Shown here: positions 23,779 to 34,400 of the stretch, one piece after another
How positions within the stretch are numbered: position 1 is the stretch's first letter
How the letters are laid out: each line of letters begins with the position of its first letter
DNA from: Lytechinus pictus
Taxonomy: Eukaryota; Echinodermata; Echinoidea; Temnopleuroida; Toxopneustidae
Direction of reading: 5' to 3'
Assembly (NCBI RefSeq): GCF_037042905.1
Contig: NC_087249.1
Span: forward strand, 35,789,401-35,853,400
Length of the DNA: 64,000 bases
Position numbers and translations under genes: made by a program
The notes under the pieces: generated by a model
Database searches by the model: none
Told to the model about the DNA's origin: nothing
Seen by the model: the letters and a program-made list of their open reading frames with translations, nothing else

Positions 23779-23945
23779 AGAGGAAATGGACATCAATTTG
23801 CACGATGATCTTGGGATAGTGCGTGCGTAGGGAGATGCAGCGCGCACGCAGGAAAAATTGTGTAACGGTACTTTTATTCGGCGTGCAAGTTAATCGTAAT
23901 GAACTAGCAAATCAAATGAATATATCCCAGTTATTGACAGTAAAT
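23779..23945. repeat. DIRS A right inverted terminal repeat
   Basis: Reverse complement of 9636-9818, with shared TTGCACGATGATCTTGGGAT-type core and GGCGTGCAAGTTAATCG. It ends ...TTATTGACAGTAAAT, where the flanking tandem-unit repeat resumes. Confidence 0.75.
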
Positions 23946-24585
23946 TTACTTTTATGTCCAAGTTTTATGAAGTAGACCAATACACTTACAGAGTAATGAT
24001 GGTAATTCAACAAATACCCCCAACAAGGCCAAAGTTCATTGACCTTAAATGACATTTGACCTTAGTCATGTGACCTGAAATTCACACAGGATGTTCAGTG
24101 ATACTTGATTACTCTTACGTCCAAGTTTCATGAATCAGATCCATAAACTTTCAAAGTTATGATGGTAATTCAACAGATACATGTACCCCCAACATGGCCA
24201 CAGTTCATTGACCTTTGACCTTGGTCATGTGACCTGAGATTTGCACAGGATACTTGATTACTCTTATGTCCAAGATTTAAGTACTAGACCAATATTAAAC
24301 TTTCAAAGTTATGATGGTAATTCAACAGATACCCCCAACTTGGCCAAAGTTCACTGACCCTAAATGACCTTTGACCTTGGTCATGTTACTTGAAACTCAG
24401 GCAGGATGTTTAGTAATACTTGATTAACTCTATGTCGAAGTTTCAGGAACTAGGTCCATATATTTTTCTAAGTTATGATGACATTTCAAAAACTTAACCT
24501 TCAGTTAAGAAATGGTGATGACGCTGCCGTCGGAAAAGCGGCGCCTATAGTCTCACTCTGCTTTGCAGGTGATATGAGACAATGA
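23946..24585. mobile_element. tandem-unit DNA element copy 2, right half
   Basis: It resumes with TTACTTTTATGTCCAAGTTT, the exact continuation of the unit cut at 9635, and proceeds to the GCC-rich tail and a GCAGGTGATATGAGACAA end, in which extra bases interrupt the terminal motif. Confidence 0.8.
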
Positions 24586-24668
24586 TAGAACTTAAGCTTG
24601 TATCGATAAAGTTTAAGAAATAAACCACATAATTGCATATTATTAAATGAAAAAGTTAATTTCAAAAT

Positions 24669-24732
24669 AGATTATGTTGTTCAGTAGTGAACACCATATC
24701 TACGAAGTAGCCATACTTACCTATTCCCTTAA
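24669..24732. repeat. DIRS B left terminal repeat, outer part
   Basis: It begins AGATTATGTTGTTCAGTAG and runs to CCATACTTACCTATTCCCTTAA, matching the complement of the right edge at 38104-38130. It is cut at TTAA by the palindromic element and resumes at 26719. Confidence 0.75.
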
Positions 24733-26714
24733 AGTAGAACAATATTGAAAATCGTAAAAATGGAGAATCATATATCAAATTAAAGGAGAAAATAAGGAGA
24801 ACACGATGGTGTACATCATTTATCATGGAGACCGATGAAACTCAGTTAATTGATAGTTTAACGTTCTCTCTCTGACTGCTTCAAACACGCAGAATTACGT
24901 CCGCGAAATTGGGATTTTTTTTATGACGTCACTGTCTATACGAGAGGCGTGATTGGCTCTCCCACGTGAAGCTCCACTTGCATGCAAAACCTGTTGCGAG
25001 GGTACGTTTTCTCCACATTGTCATTGAATACTTCGATCCCGAAATGAAAGAAAACCCAGAATTTTATCTAGATTTGGATTTTCAAATTGATGATTTTGAA
25101 GATGAAGAGAATGATGATGAAGTGAACAACAAAGTGACGTAGTTGGAGGTAAATTGGGGGAATTACGCCGATGATGATGAGTCGGACAATTCAACACGAT
25201 CACAATCACATGCCGATTCGCTACCAACTCATGTAGCTGCTACAAGTGCTAGCTACACCGCGCGGGCCAAATTGAATTACCACACTGCCCAGACAGAGTC
25301 TCTTACCTCTGTGACTATGAAGAAGGAAAATAATGATATTACTGTACTTACAAACAATAATCCGAACCTGAAGGCAAATCAACTCAACGAATAGCAGCAG
25401 ACGATATGCACCGACGATAAACTTCATGTGGCTGGGATAGATTGTCACTCGTTCTGTTAGATGTAATTTTTATCTCATTAATTTGACAAAATTACGAAAC
25501 TCGGGGAATTATTTATCTATATAAAATATAGTAACATCTCGTATTATTTTTTAAATTACGATAAAACCTTTTTTGAAGGAAAACGTTGAGATAATTAAAA
25601 TTAAATGTAAAAGATCATCCCATACATGCGCAGCTCGTATATGTGATCATAAACAAACCATCACAAACATGCCGTATTGCTTGCTCGCCTTGGCTGAGAG
25701 AGTAAATATATGCACGTGTTGCACAGCTCTCAATCAGCAAGGAATATCAGTACACGTGTTTGAGATGGTTTGTTTGCAATGACAAACAAGCATGCATACA
25801 AGCTACGCATGTTGGGAATGATCTTTTACATCTAATTTTAATTTACCTCAACGTTTTCCTTCAAAAACGGTTTTATCGTAATTTAAAAAATAATACGAGA
25901 TGTTAAATATTTTTATATAGATAAATAATTCCCCGAGTTTCGTAATTTTGTCAAATTAATGAGATAAAAATTACATCTAACAGAACGAGTGACAATCTAT
26001 CCCAGCCACATGAAGTTTATCGTCGGTGCATATCGTCTGCTGCTATTCGTGGAGTTGATTTGCCTTCAGGTTCGGATTATATTCACTTGTTTGTAAGTAC
26101 AGTTATATCATTATTTTCCTTCTTCATAGTCACAGAGGTAAGAGACTCTGTCTGGGCAGTGTGGTAATTCATTTTCATTTGGCCCGCGCGGTGTAGCTAG
26201 CACTTGTAGCAGCTACATGAGTTGGTAGCGAATCGGCATGTGATTGTGATCGTGTTGAATTGTCCGACTCATCATCATCGGCGTAATTCCCCCAATTTAT
26301 CTCCAACTACGTCACTTTGTTGTTCATTTCATCATCATTTTCTTCATCTTCAAAATCATCAATTTGAAAATCCAAATCTAGATAAAATTCTGGGTTTTCT
26401 TTCATTTCGAGATCGAAGTATTCAGTGACAGTGTAGAGAAAACGTACCCTCGCAACAGGTTTTGCATGCAAGTGGAGCTTCACGTGGGAGAGCCAATCCC
26501 GCCTCTCGTACAGAAAGTGACGTCATCAAATTCGAGTCAATTCAGAGACCGATGCGAGGCATATTTCGTAGAGGCATTTTAGCGTTTTTTAATCGGCGAT
26601 TTTCACCTTGTGTATTATTTTCGTTATTTTTGAATGACCCACTGATAATCCCCACATCATTACCTTTCCATTGATATATAATAAGACCACATTCATAATC
26701 AATATATTTCTCCT
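24733..26714. mobile_element. 1982-bp palindromic TTAA-flanked element (Kolobok-like)
   Basis: TTAA stands at 24729-24732 and 26715-26718. Ends AGTAGAACAATATTG and the complement of AGGAGAAATATATTG are inverted. Inside, 24924-25667 is the near-perfect complement of 25763-26525, with about a 95-bp spacer. Each arm begins with the CRE TGACGTCA, then ATTGG (CCAAT) and CACGTG, then a short acidic ORF, so it looks like a promoter and 5' gene end duplicated head-to-head. No transposase is recognised. Confidence 0.75.
25044..25394 (+). pseudogene. acidic ORF in left palindrome arm, one internal stop
   Basis: The frame from ATG 25044 encodes MKENPEFYLDLDFQIDDF followed by a Glu/Asp run, stops at 25140-25142 (TAG), and stays open in the same frame to 25394 with ADDDESDNSTRSQSHAD. 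The mirror arm (near 26380 to 26060, minus) has the same residues with few changes. No family recognised. Conservation between the arms could reflect gene conversion rather than selection. Confidence 0.3.
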
Positions 26715-26718
26715 TTAA

Positions 26719-26873
26719 ATGCCATTCGATCGCCACGCTCGAATACACCGGCAAAAATAAACTTCTCCTATAAAATGAGAAGAGTCTGCAATGCAGACTA
26801 GAGCCCCACACGACAAGGAGGGAAACCCCGCCTGTACTATAAATACCCCTCGTGCATGGCTCACTTCCTCTTT
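26719..26873. repeat. DIRS B left terminal repeat, inner part
   Basis: ATGCCATTCGATCGCCACGC through TCACTTCCTCTTT is the near-perfect complement of 37955-38107. It includes the palindrome GTCTGCAATGCAGAC and the TATA box. Confidence 0.85.
26838..26845 (+). promoter_or_regulatory. TATA box TATAAATA in left terminal repeat
   Basis: The mirror of the box at 37982-37989. It points into the element, so it could drive antisense transcription. Confidence 0.5.
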
Positions 26874-26926
26874 CTTAAGGCAAACGAACGACAGAAAACA
26901 GAGAGGGGAGGAGGGAGGGTAGCATA

Positions 26927-27018
26927 GGTAAGTATGGCTACTTCGTAGATATGGTGTTCACTACTGAACAACATAATCTACTTCAGATACGCCATATTTA
27001 CCTATTCCCTTAAATGCC
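26927..27018. repeat. DIRS B internal complementary region
   Basis: 26927-26980 is the reverse complement of the left outer edge (24669-24722), directly followed by 26981-27018, the reverse complement of the right outer edge (38104-38145). The two meet at AATCTACTT, giving the expected end-to-end circle junction. Confidence 0.8.
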
Positions 27019-27332
27019 AGATTCCCACGGAAAGCATAATGGGAGGTGGACATATAACGAATGCCCAAAGAAACTCTGGAATGACCATCCAAGGTATATG
27101 CGACTCTTTCCGACTTTGGAGGTATTCCAGAAACATCTCAAAACTCTGCATGTAATAGATAACATAATTCTCTATTCCATCATTGTATAAAGCGCTATGA
27201 GGCAGTGACATATTGTAAGAGCGCTAAATAAATGAGCATATCAATATTGTTCTTATAAGGATAACAGTATCCTTACACTTCAACTAAAAATATAAAACCT
27301 GCAAGGTTAAACCAGAATTAAGTTACCTTGTA

Positions 27333-27461
27333 TTAGTGATGGAGACCAGACAGGGTGGCCCTCGCAAAATTAGATTCGTCACCAAGTACATCTGAGAGGT
27401 AACAAGAAATGAAGGTGTTCGGGTTGGACCAGTATGCCGCCTTCATAATATCTTCCATGGG
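27333..27461 (-). pseudogene. tyrosine recombinase C-terminus, DIRS B
   Basis: The minus strand from the TA-element junction reads MEDIMKAAYWSNPNTF then ISCYLSDV and stops at 27333. The Tyr of SCYL (27399-27401) is in the position of the nucleophile. It continues the frame broken off at 32957 on the other side of the inserted element. Confidence 0.85.
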
Positions 27462-28384
27462 TAGGGGAAGGCGGGGTAAGTTGTGACACTTTTTGCATTT
27501 TGCATGTTAGAATTGATATGACTAACAATATTGTAGAAATAAGTACCTTGCCTTTAAATTTGATTCTTGGGAAATATTTTTCACCTATATATAACTTTCT
27601 ACCCCCACACTGAAAGTCATCGTGACCTTTGAAAAAAACGATGTCAAATGGCTCAACTTGCCCCATCTGTGGGGTAAGTTGTGCCACCGTCTGGGGTAAG
27701 CTGAGCCACAAAAACTATGTACAAAATGTATGCGGGAAGAACCAGGATGTCAAGTTTTCATTTAAAGTCTTTTCACTTGCTAATTCTCTATAAATACTAA
27801 CATCTTCTAAAAGTAAGAGAACTGTCATGTAAATTTGCTCCTTTCTGCCTACGTATCAATGGCTTTTTACGTTTTTTATTTTATTTTTTTATTATACATC
27901 ACCATAGGAATTACCATGGCTAAACTTGCCCCATGTTGATTTGGCTTAAATTACCCCAGTCCGAACTTATTGCGATATTTTCACATCCACACATTTCTTA
28001 TGCATTCATCATGTAAAAGACTATGACAAGAATGAGAATCCATCCATATTGCATATCATGATTTTCACCAAAATTTGCAAAGTTGTTCGGGCTTCAGCCA
28101 AATTTCTGCTAATTCTCTGTTTTATCTACAACTACATACTGCTTGATTTTGTAAGAAAGCATGCCTGTTTCTTCCTGTAAGTACTGTAGCTGCTCTAGTG
28201 TCATCTTTGTTGGAGTAAACTAATTAAAACCACTATTTATGAGGAATGATCTGTGCTGACTTTCACCATCAGTTTGCCTACGGTCCCACACCTACACTTT
28301 TGTGGTGGAAGTGCACTCTGTATTCTACAGTAGCCTATATGTATATGTAACATAGGCATCTTGCTTACTCGTGTTCAGCTACCA

Positions 28385-30020
28385 ATGCCAATGGAGATCA
28401 TGTTGAAGCTGTTTTTGTTGGCCCTCCTCTTCGTCGGGACAACAGACTGTATTGTTAGTGCCTGCAACATGATGCACTTGAAAGGAATTTGTTTGACTCC
28501 AAATAAACTTCGACCAGCTGGTAAGCCTATGCCATATTATTCAAATAGTTATTCAACATTTCGCTGCTTGTTATACACTGCTGGTGACATCGAATGCAAT
28601 CCTGGACCTGATCCGATGCTTACTAGAGTGTGTGATGACAACATAAACATTAATAGAGGAAGAAACAAACTGTTGTCTTGTACATTATTTAATGCAAGGA
28701 GTATAAGTAGCAAACTGGCTGAGCTGATAGTTTTTCTTCAGACCTCGAAACCAGATTTCCTATGCATAACCGAAACTTGGTTGGGGGCTGACACTGATGA
28801 CTGTGCACTTGGTTTCCCAGATGATTATCTGATACTGCGTCGTGATCGAGGTGGTAGACGTCGGGGTGGCGGTGTTCTCCTTGCTGCGAAACATTCCCTC
28901 AAGCCGCAAGTCATTACTTCTTTTATTCAAGGTGACAGAGCATAACTTTTATGGGTATCGTTATCCTTCACCCCAGGATCCTCTTGGCTAGTTGGATTGT
29001 TGTACAGGCCTCCGAACAGTTCAAGTTCCTACTGGAATATCTTGAGAGCTGAGATTGAAGCTGTAGGTGTTGACAATTATGATGGTTGCCTACTGTTGGG
29101 TGATTTTAATGTCAACATGTCAGCCGGTAACTTCTCTTCTAATCGGAACCAACTGTCAGAGCTTATGGAGGAGTTCAACTTTGATCAGATGGTGAAGCAG
29201 TCTACTAGAATCATGGTCAATGGAGATGTCGTTTCAGGTTCCATTATCGATCTTGTTTATACGAACCGGCCTTATTCCTTGATCCACGTCGATACTGCAA
29301 GTAACCCAGTGACATCTGATCATCATGCTGTTAACATCCGTATCCGTTCTCCGAGACCTTCGCCCCAACGAGCCACTTTGAGGTCCTTTCTACAGGTTCG
29401 TCGTGGGGATTTTGCGAGACTTCGATACCTCATTCATCTGATCCCATGGCAAGCTATTTTACCTGGAACTGATGTGGATGAGTGCAACGAAATCTTCACA
29501 GACTTTCTTGATGCTGCCATTAAGGAAACTATCCCACAGGTGCACAAACGGAAGAATCGCCTCTCTCCTTGGATCACACCCGAAATCAGGTCTCTGATTA
29601 ATGAAAAACATTCTCTGTTTAGACTTGCTAGGAGAACTCATAATCATGTAGACTGGTCAAATTATAAAGCTGTCAGAAATAATGTGAAGAAGGACTGTAG
29701 AAAAGCGTATTGGACATATGTTAATACATTGTTTGCCTGTGATGACAATAGACATAGGTTTTGGGCTTTTATAAGAACTCGCAAAAACTCGCCTCCTCCT
29801 CCTAAGTTTAGGTTTAATGATGTAGATATTTCAAATCCTGGAGATATTGCAGATGCTTTCAGTTTTTATTTTAGTTCTGTATTCAGTCAGCAATGTACTC
29901 TACCTGATGATCCCCCTACTTGTAATTTGCACATTCCTGTTCTTTCACATTTCTCTGTATCTTCTTCACAGGTTCACTTTGCTCTTCTTCGTCTGCAGAG
30001 AAATAAGTCTCCTGTCCAGA
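28385..30020 (+). pseudogene. LINE N-terminus, 2A and endonuclease
   Basis: ATG at 28385 is chosen because the frame upstream has only a TTG; a second ATG follows at 28391. Residues 1-25 (MPMEIMLKLFLLALLF...) look like a signal peptide, the 2A-like motif sits near residue 70, then the endonuclease begins (LFNARSISSKLAEL, ITETWLG, GDFNVN, TSDHHAVN). The in-frame TAA at 28943-28945 interrupts the domain; the same frame resumes as LYRPPN. The C-terminal linker runs until a frameshift near 30018. Confidence 0.85.
28583..28609 (+). other. canonical 2A-like ribosome-skipping motif
   Basis: These codons give GDIECNPGP, a full match to D-[VI]-E-x-N-P-G-P. Known: such sequences make the ribosome skip the last Gly-Pro bond and release the upstream peptide. 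In sea urchins, 2A sequences placed after signal peptides have been reported to give dual targeting. Here the released part would be about 75 residues including the hydrophobic N-terminus. Confidence 0.85.
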
Positions 30021-31487
30021 CCTGACGGCATTCTTCCCAGTATACTTCTTGAAGTTGCAGAAGAAATTTCACTTCCTATTTCTATTCTTTTCAATACATC
30101 CTTAGGTTGTGGCAAAGTTCCATTGTCCTGGAAACGGGCACATATTACACCCGTTTTCAAGGGTGGGGACAAATCACTTGTCACGAACTATCGTCCAGTT
30201 GCTTTAACCTCAGTTCTTTGTAAGCTCCTTGAGGGTTTTATCGTTAAGAACATCCAGGAACATATTTATGCAAATGGACTTGTCAACCCTGGGCAGCATG
30301 GTTTTGTCTCTGGTAAAAGCTGTGTAACACAATTGACAAATGTTTATCACCAGTGGAGTTGTACCTTGGACAAAACCCGTGCACCCAGGATTGATGCAGT
30401 CTTGTTAGATATGTCGAAGGCATTCGACAGAATGCCACACACACAGCTTTTGTATAAACTTGCCAAATCATTTAACATTCAGGGTAGTTTATGGAACTGG
30501 ATTCACTCCTTTCTCTCCAACAGATCTCAGCAAGTTTTGTTTTTAGGCTCTTCATCGGACTGGATTGATGTCCCAAGTGGCGTCCCCCAAGGGAGTGTCC
30601 TGGGCCCCACACTTTTTAACTTGTTTGTCAATGATATCTCCCATTATGCTCTATCTCCTTGTGTTCTGTTTGCAGATGATGTTCTTATTTTTAGGAACAT
30701 CTATTCATCTGCAGATGAACATCAACTTCAATCAGATCTTGTTGCTTTGAATTCTTGGTGTGCAAGAAATGGAATTACTTTTAATACCTCAAAGACAAAG
30801 GTGATGCATATCACAAGAAGTAGACGAGTTAACCCACCTACCTATTACTTAAACAATACTGCTCTAAGTTCTGATTCTTCCATTAGATACCTGGGACTGA
30901 TCCTCTCTTCCGATCTCTCCTGGAAAACCCACATTGACTCTGTTGTATCACGTGCTAATCGTCTATTGGGATTCATAAGACTGGTGGCACGTGGTGCTTC
31001 TGCATCCTCTATATTCTGCTTATACAAGTCAATAGTATTACCGATCTTAGAGTATGGTGTGCCTGCATGGCATCCCACAACCTCAAAACAGGTGGATAAG
31101 CTTGAGCGTGTTCAGAGGACAGCCACTAGACTTGCCCTAAAACAGCGTCGTGGTGAGATGTCCTACGAAGATAGGCTCAAACTTCTCGACTGGTCTTCAC
31201 TTGCCTCCCGACGAGATTATCTCCTATGTTCCTTTGCAATTAAGTGTCTTCGTGGAATTTGTAACTGTGAACAGCTCAGTGCAAATATCTATATCAACCC
31301 CCGCCATCCTGAAACACTTTCTTTCCGTCATCTGCCCTCTAGAACTCAGTCTTTTTTCTTTTCACCCTCTAGGCGCCTTCCAAGACTTTGGGACACTCTT
31401 CCTCTAAGTGTAAGAGATAATGCTGTTTCAACTTCCCTCTCTTCATTTCTTTCTTCTTTAAAGGGAGCACTCCTGTCCAACTCATAA
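30018..31487 (+). pseudogene. LINE reverse transcriptase, frameshifted but otherwise intact
   Basis: From near 30018 an uninterrupted frame carries SPxPDGILPS, WKRAHITPVFKGG, YRPVALTS, NPGQHGFVSGKSC, LLDMSKAFDRM (first catalytic Asp), SGVPQGSVLGPTLF, LFADDVLIF (catalytic Asp pair) and the CR1-type C-terminus LWDTLPLSVRD. All RT blocks are present. Only the change of frame relative to the endonuclease blocks a single protein, so this copy is comparatively young. Confidence 0.9.
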
Positions 31488-32467
31488 ATAACTCAATTTT
31501 CTTTCCATTTTTTTATTATTTTTGCTTTCTTTTCACCACCTCATTATTCGTGCTATGATTCCAACAATGACATTTCTTTATTTTTGTCTGCTGTATTATA
31601 CAGTGCATTTATCTCTTCCCCCTCTCTTCTCCTCTATTTAGTTGGAACTTTATTACCTCTAGAACAGTTATACTGAATTAATTTTTGCCATTACACTTTT
31701 CCTGTAATTTGATATGCTTGCCATATTACCTAAATAATTTTAATTACATGTACTTTGCATATTTCATTCTATGATGTGCATCCAACATTTGTGTTTCCTT
31801 TATTGTAATTTGATTCAATTATCTGTCAGTAAGGATTTAGTATATAATTATTTTTTTTTCAATTAATATTTTAGAATAATGCTCAAGTAGTACAGGCTGT
31901 ATGATCTGTTATATCCATTTGGTACAGTTGATTTTTTGATTTTTTTTTTTTATTCCTCTTTAGCAAAACTGTTGGGGGCACATAAAATTCTAAAAATCTC
32001 AATATCATTTCTATATTTTTTTAATTATTATTATTACTATGCAGTTCTTAATTTCTCTTCTTTTTCTTCATCAAAGGAGGCGAGTTTCCTGTAATTTTAC
32101 TATTTGTTGTCTCAATGATTGTTATGTATTAGGTGCTGGAGCCTGGCGAGTACACATGTCATTAATAGGAATGTGGAGGCATGCTCTTGCTGTTGTCTAG
32201 GGCACTCCTCCTTATTTCATTTCATTGTTGCTTTTCAGGCTCTAGTACCTCACACAAATCTAAGTTATCTTTGTGCTATGTTATGTTAAGCATTACACAC
32301 ATATCAGTCCGGCATGGGTATTCAAATTCTTCCCAATACCCGTCTTATTCCTTTTACTGTATCTTGCCTGGCGTTACGTACATACTTTTTAAAATGTTTG
32401 TCAATGTGTTGTATTTGAATTTTAATAATGTGCAATTTTATATATTGAATCTGCAATATTCTCTCAA

Positions 32468-32549
32468 CGGTTTTTCCATGAGGGCTCGCATGCCTCTGGG
32501 CAATAGTACTGAATTTTACTTTTGCGAGCCCTGGCCCATGGAAAAACCG
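32468..32549 (+). other. stem-loop in LINE 3' region
   Basis: CGGTTTTTCCAT and ATGGAAAAACCG, plus GGGCTCGCA and TGCGAGCCC, form a long interrupted stem about 145 bp before the element end. A 3' stem-loop is a plausible recognition signal for the element's own RT, as in other LINE clades. Confidence 0.5.
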
Positions 32550-32956
32550 TTTTCTTACTGTTTTCTTCTTCTCTTTCATTTCTACCTTATCTATATTTAA
32601 TTATTCAATTTCAAATTGTATTTATGTAATTACATTGTACAATTTTTGTATGTTTTTATGGCCAAATAAATAATAATAATAAAAATAATAATACCTGGAC
32701 TAACAATATTGTTCTTATTTCTATAATATATTTAAAGACGTGTGTGGGTAAAAAGCACTTATCTATTTCACACCCTTTTTTACTTCCCTCTAAAAAAGTA
32801 CTTTTTGTTTCAAAGTTGAAAAAAAAGTGGTGGGGTTAAGGGTTATCCAATGGGTCATCAATACATGACACCACCACAATGTCTGACTCATTCATTATTA
32901 GACTGGGGGTGGTGGCTCAACTTGCCCCTATGCTCAACTTACCCCGCCTTCCCCTA

Positions 32957-33700
32957 CTCCCTTGAACAAAGCCCAAGAAGCCGCCAGGCCTCTTGTGTCA
33001 TGAGCTCGAACTGATTGGTGAAGAATGACTGGATCCCCAGCAGATTTCACCGCCTCCACAATCCAGCGAGAGATAGTGTCAGCTGAGACAGCCCTGTAAG
33101 GAGGGATAAAACTAACAAAAAGTTGATCGGAAGCACCATTCTGTTTTGTCTTATCAAGATACCACTTCAGTGCTCTTACCGGGCACCAAAACCTATCTTC
33201 CTTAACCGATGGAAAGGAACTTATAGATGGAAGTACAAGATGGGAGAGAGGATTCCTGTTGGTTCTTCGCAAGAAAACGACCATGAGGAATAAGTCTAAC
33301 CTTGTTTCTCTCCCAACGAATATGCCCAGGTGCTGTGGTAAGAACATGAATAGAGCTACGCCTCTGACCAGAAGCCGCAGCCAGAAGGAAAACGGCTATG
33401 GCAGACCTATAACCCCGAATAGTATTACATGCCAGATTCTTATCATACAAAGATATAAGAAATTCAGCAATCTCACCTACAGTTGCCTTGCATGGGTCAG
33501 TCTTAGCCTGCCGACACCATCTAACATAGTGACTGAGTCTGGAGTCGTAGGTTGACCGTGTGGAGGTCCGTAGACATTCTGCTGAGAAATTGGCAGCCCG
33601 TTCAGAAAGTCCAGCCTTGATTGCTGCCGCCCGGTAATGGGCCACAGTGTAAGTCTCAGCTTGTTGGGCTCGGGGTAGTGGTGTTGGGTCCCCGGTTGGC
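32957..33700 (-). pseudogene. tyrosine recombinase, N-terminal and central part, DIRS B
   Basis: The SAM-like N-terminal domain reads STRSTYDSRLSHYVRWCR, followed by NTIRGYRSAIA and SGQRRSSIHVL, which holds the first catalytic Arg. After a frameshift near 33345 the frame continues with TISRWIVEAVK and RAHDTRGLAASW, the H-x-x-R box (His codon 33000-33002). The gene is then cut by the TA element at 32955 and ends at 27333. Confidence 0.85.
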
Positions 33701-34400
33701 TCAGGATGTCCTGCCTCATCGGTAGCATCACTGGGTTGCCCCACAGAAGGCTGACTATTGTTGGGAACCATGGACGACGGGACCACCAGGGGGCGATTAG
33801 CAGAATAGTTGCCCCCTCCTCCTTTACTTTCTGAAGGACCCTGGGGATGATCGAGAAAGGAGGAAAAGCATAACCGAAAACATTGCCCCATGGAATTGAA
33901 AAGGCATCCGTCGCCAGTGCTGCCGGGTCCTTGTGCTTGGTGCAGTAAGTAGGGATCTGCTTGTTCAGTGTTGAGGTGAACAGATCTATCTGTGGGCTGC
34001 CGAATCGGTCGAATATCTCCTTGGTCACAGCCTCGTGGAGCATCCCTCGATAAGAAGTCTGCTATGTAATTCTCCTTTCCCGGGATGTGGGAAGCCTTCA
34101 CCATTATGTTGTGACTGTTGCACCATGTCAAAATATCTAATGTCGGTCTGCAAAGGGTTCTCGACCGAGTTCCCCCTTCCTTGTTGAGATATGCTACCAC
34201 AGTCTGGGTGTCTGACTTTATCAGGACACACTTTCCCACTATCTCGGATGCAAAGTGTCTGAGGGCCAACTGTACCACAATCATCTCCAACCTGTTTATG
34301 TGGAAGTTCAGCTGACGACCATTCCAGTCTCCCCACACTCTCTCTGAGTCCATGACTGCGCCCCAGCCTTGGTTTGAGGCGTCGGTTAGGATGACTACTG
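33700..34400 (-). pseudogene. RNase H and DIRS methyltransferase domain, DIRS B
   Basis: RNase H-like: WNGRQLNFHINRLEMIVV, LIKSDTQTVVAYLNKEGG, VKASHIPGKENYIADFLSR. After a frame change, MLHEAVTKEIFDRFG, QIDLFTS, IPWGNVFGYAFPPFS and LLIAPWW match the N6-adenine-methyltransferase-like domain found in DIRS elements, with PPF as the catalytic box. Confidence 0.8.

Larger units (their letters stand above)
9636..23945 (-). mobile_element. DIRS-type retroelement A, degenerate and heavily nested
   Basis: Inverted terminal repeats at 9636-9818 and 23779-23945 frame an internal complementary region at 9875-9964 and tyrosine-recombinase remains at 10692-11022, the arrangement of DIRS1-like elements. 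The flanks are the two halves of one tandem-unit repeat, which rejoin cleanly without a target duplication, as expected for recombinase-mediated insertion. Gag, RT and RNase H cannot be recognised, so the interior is replaced or too decayed. Length is inflated by at least four later insertions. Confidence 0.75.
28385..32693 (+). mobile_element. CR1-like LINE with N-terminal signal and canonical 2A
   Basis: A near full-length element: start codon at 28385, endonuclease, RT to the stop at 31485-31487, a 1.2-kb 3' region with a strong hairpin, and a terminal (AATA/AAT)n tract at 32664-32693. CR1/L2-type LINEs end in short repeats rather than poly(A). Two lesions are visible: a TAA at 28943-28945 and a frameshift near 30018. 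The 5' boundary inside the TA element is not resolved; about 180 bp upstream of the ATG may belong to it. Confidence 0.88.
27464..32954. mobile_element. TA-flanked TIR element with GGGGAAGGCGGGGTAAGTTG ends
   Basis: The inverted ends GGGGAAGGCGGGGTAAGTTG / CAACTTACCCCGCCTTCCCC stand between TA dinucleotides (27462-27463, 32955-32956), the duplication used by Tc1/mariner-type transposases. The TGAGCCAC / GGGGTAAG phrases recur inside near both ends. Without the LINE it would be about 1 kb and has no transposase. It splits the DIRS B recombinase within the codons between Lys-Gly and Pro-Met. Confidence 0.8.

Noticed and set aside
24711..24722. AGGTAAGTATGG as a spliced-leader RNA donor
   Set aside because: Copies coincide with DIRS ends and the internal complementary region; no Sm site or compact leader gene is visible.
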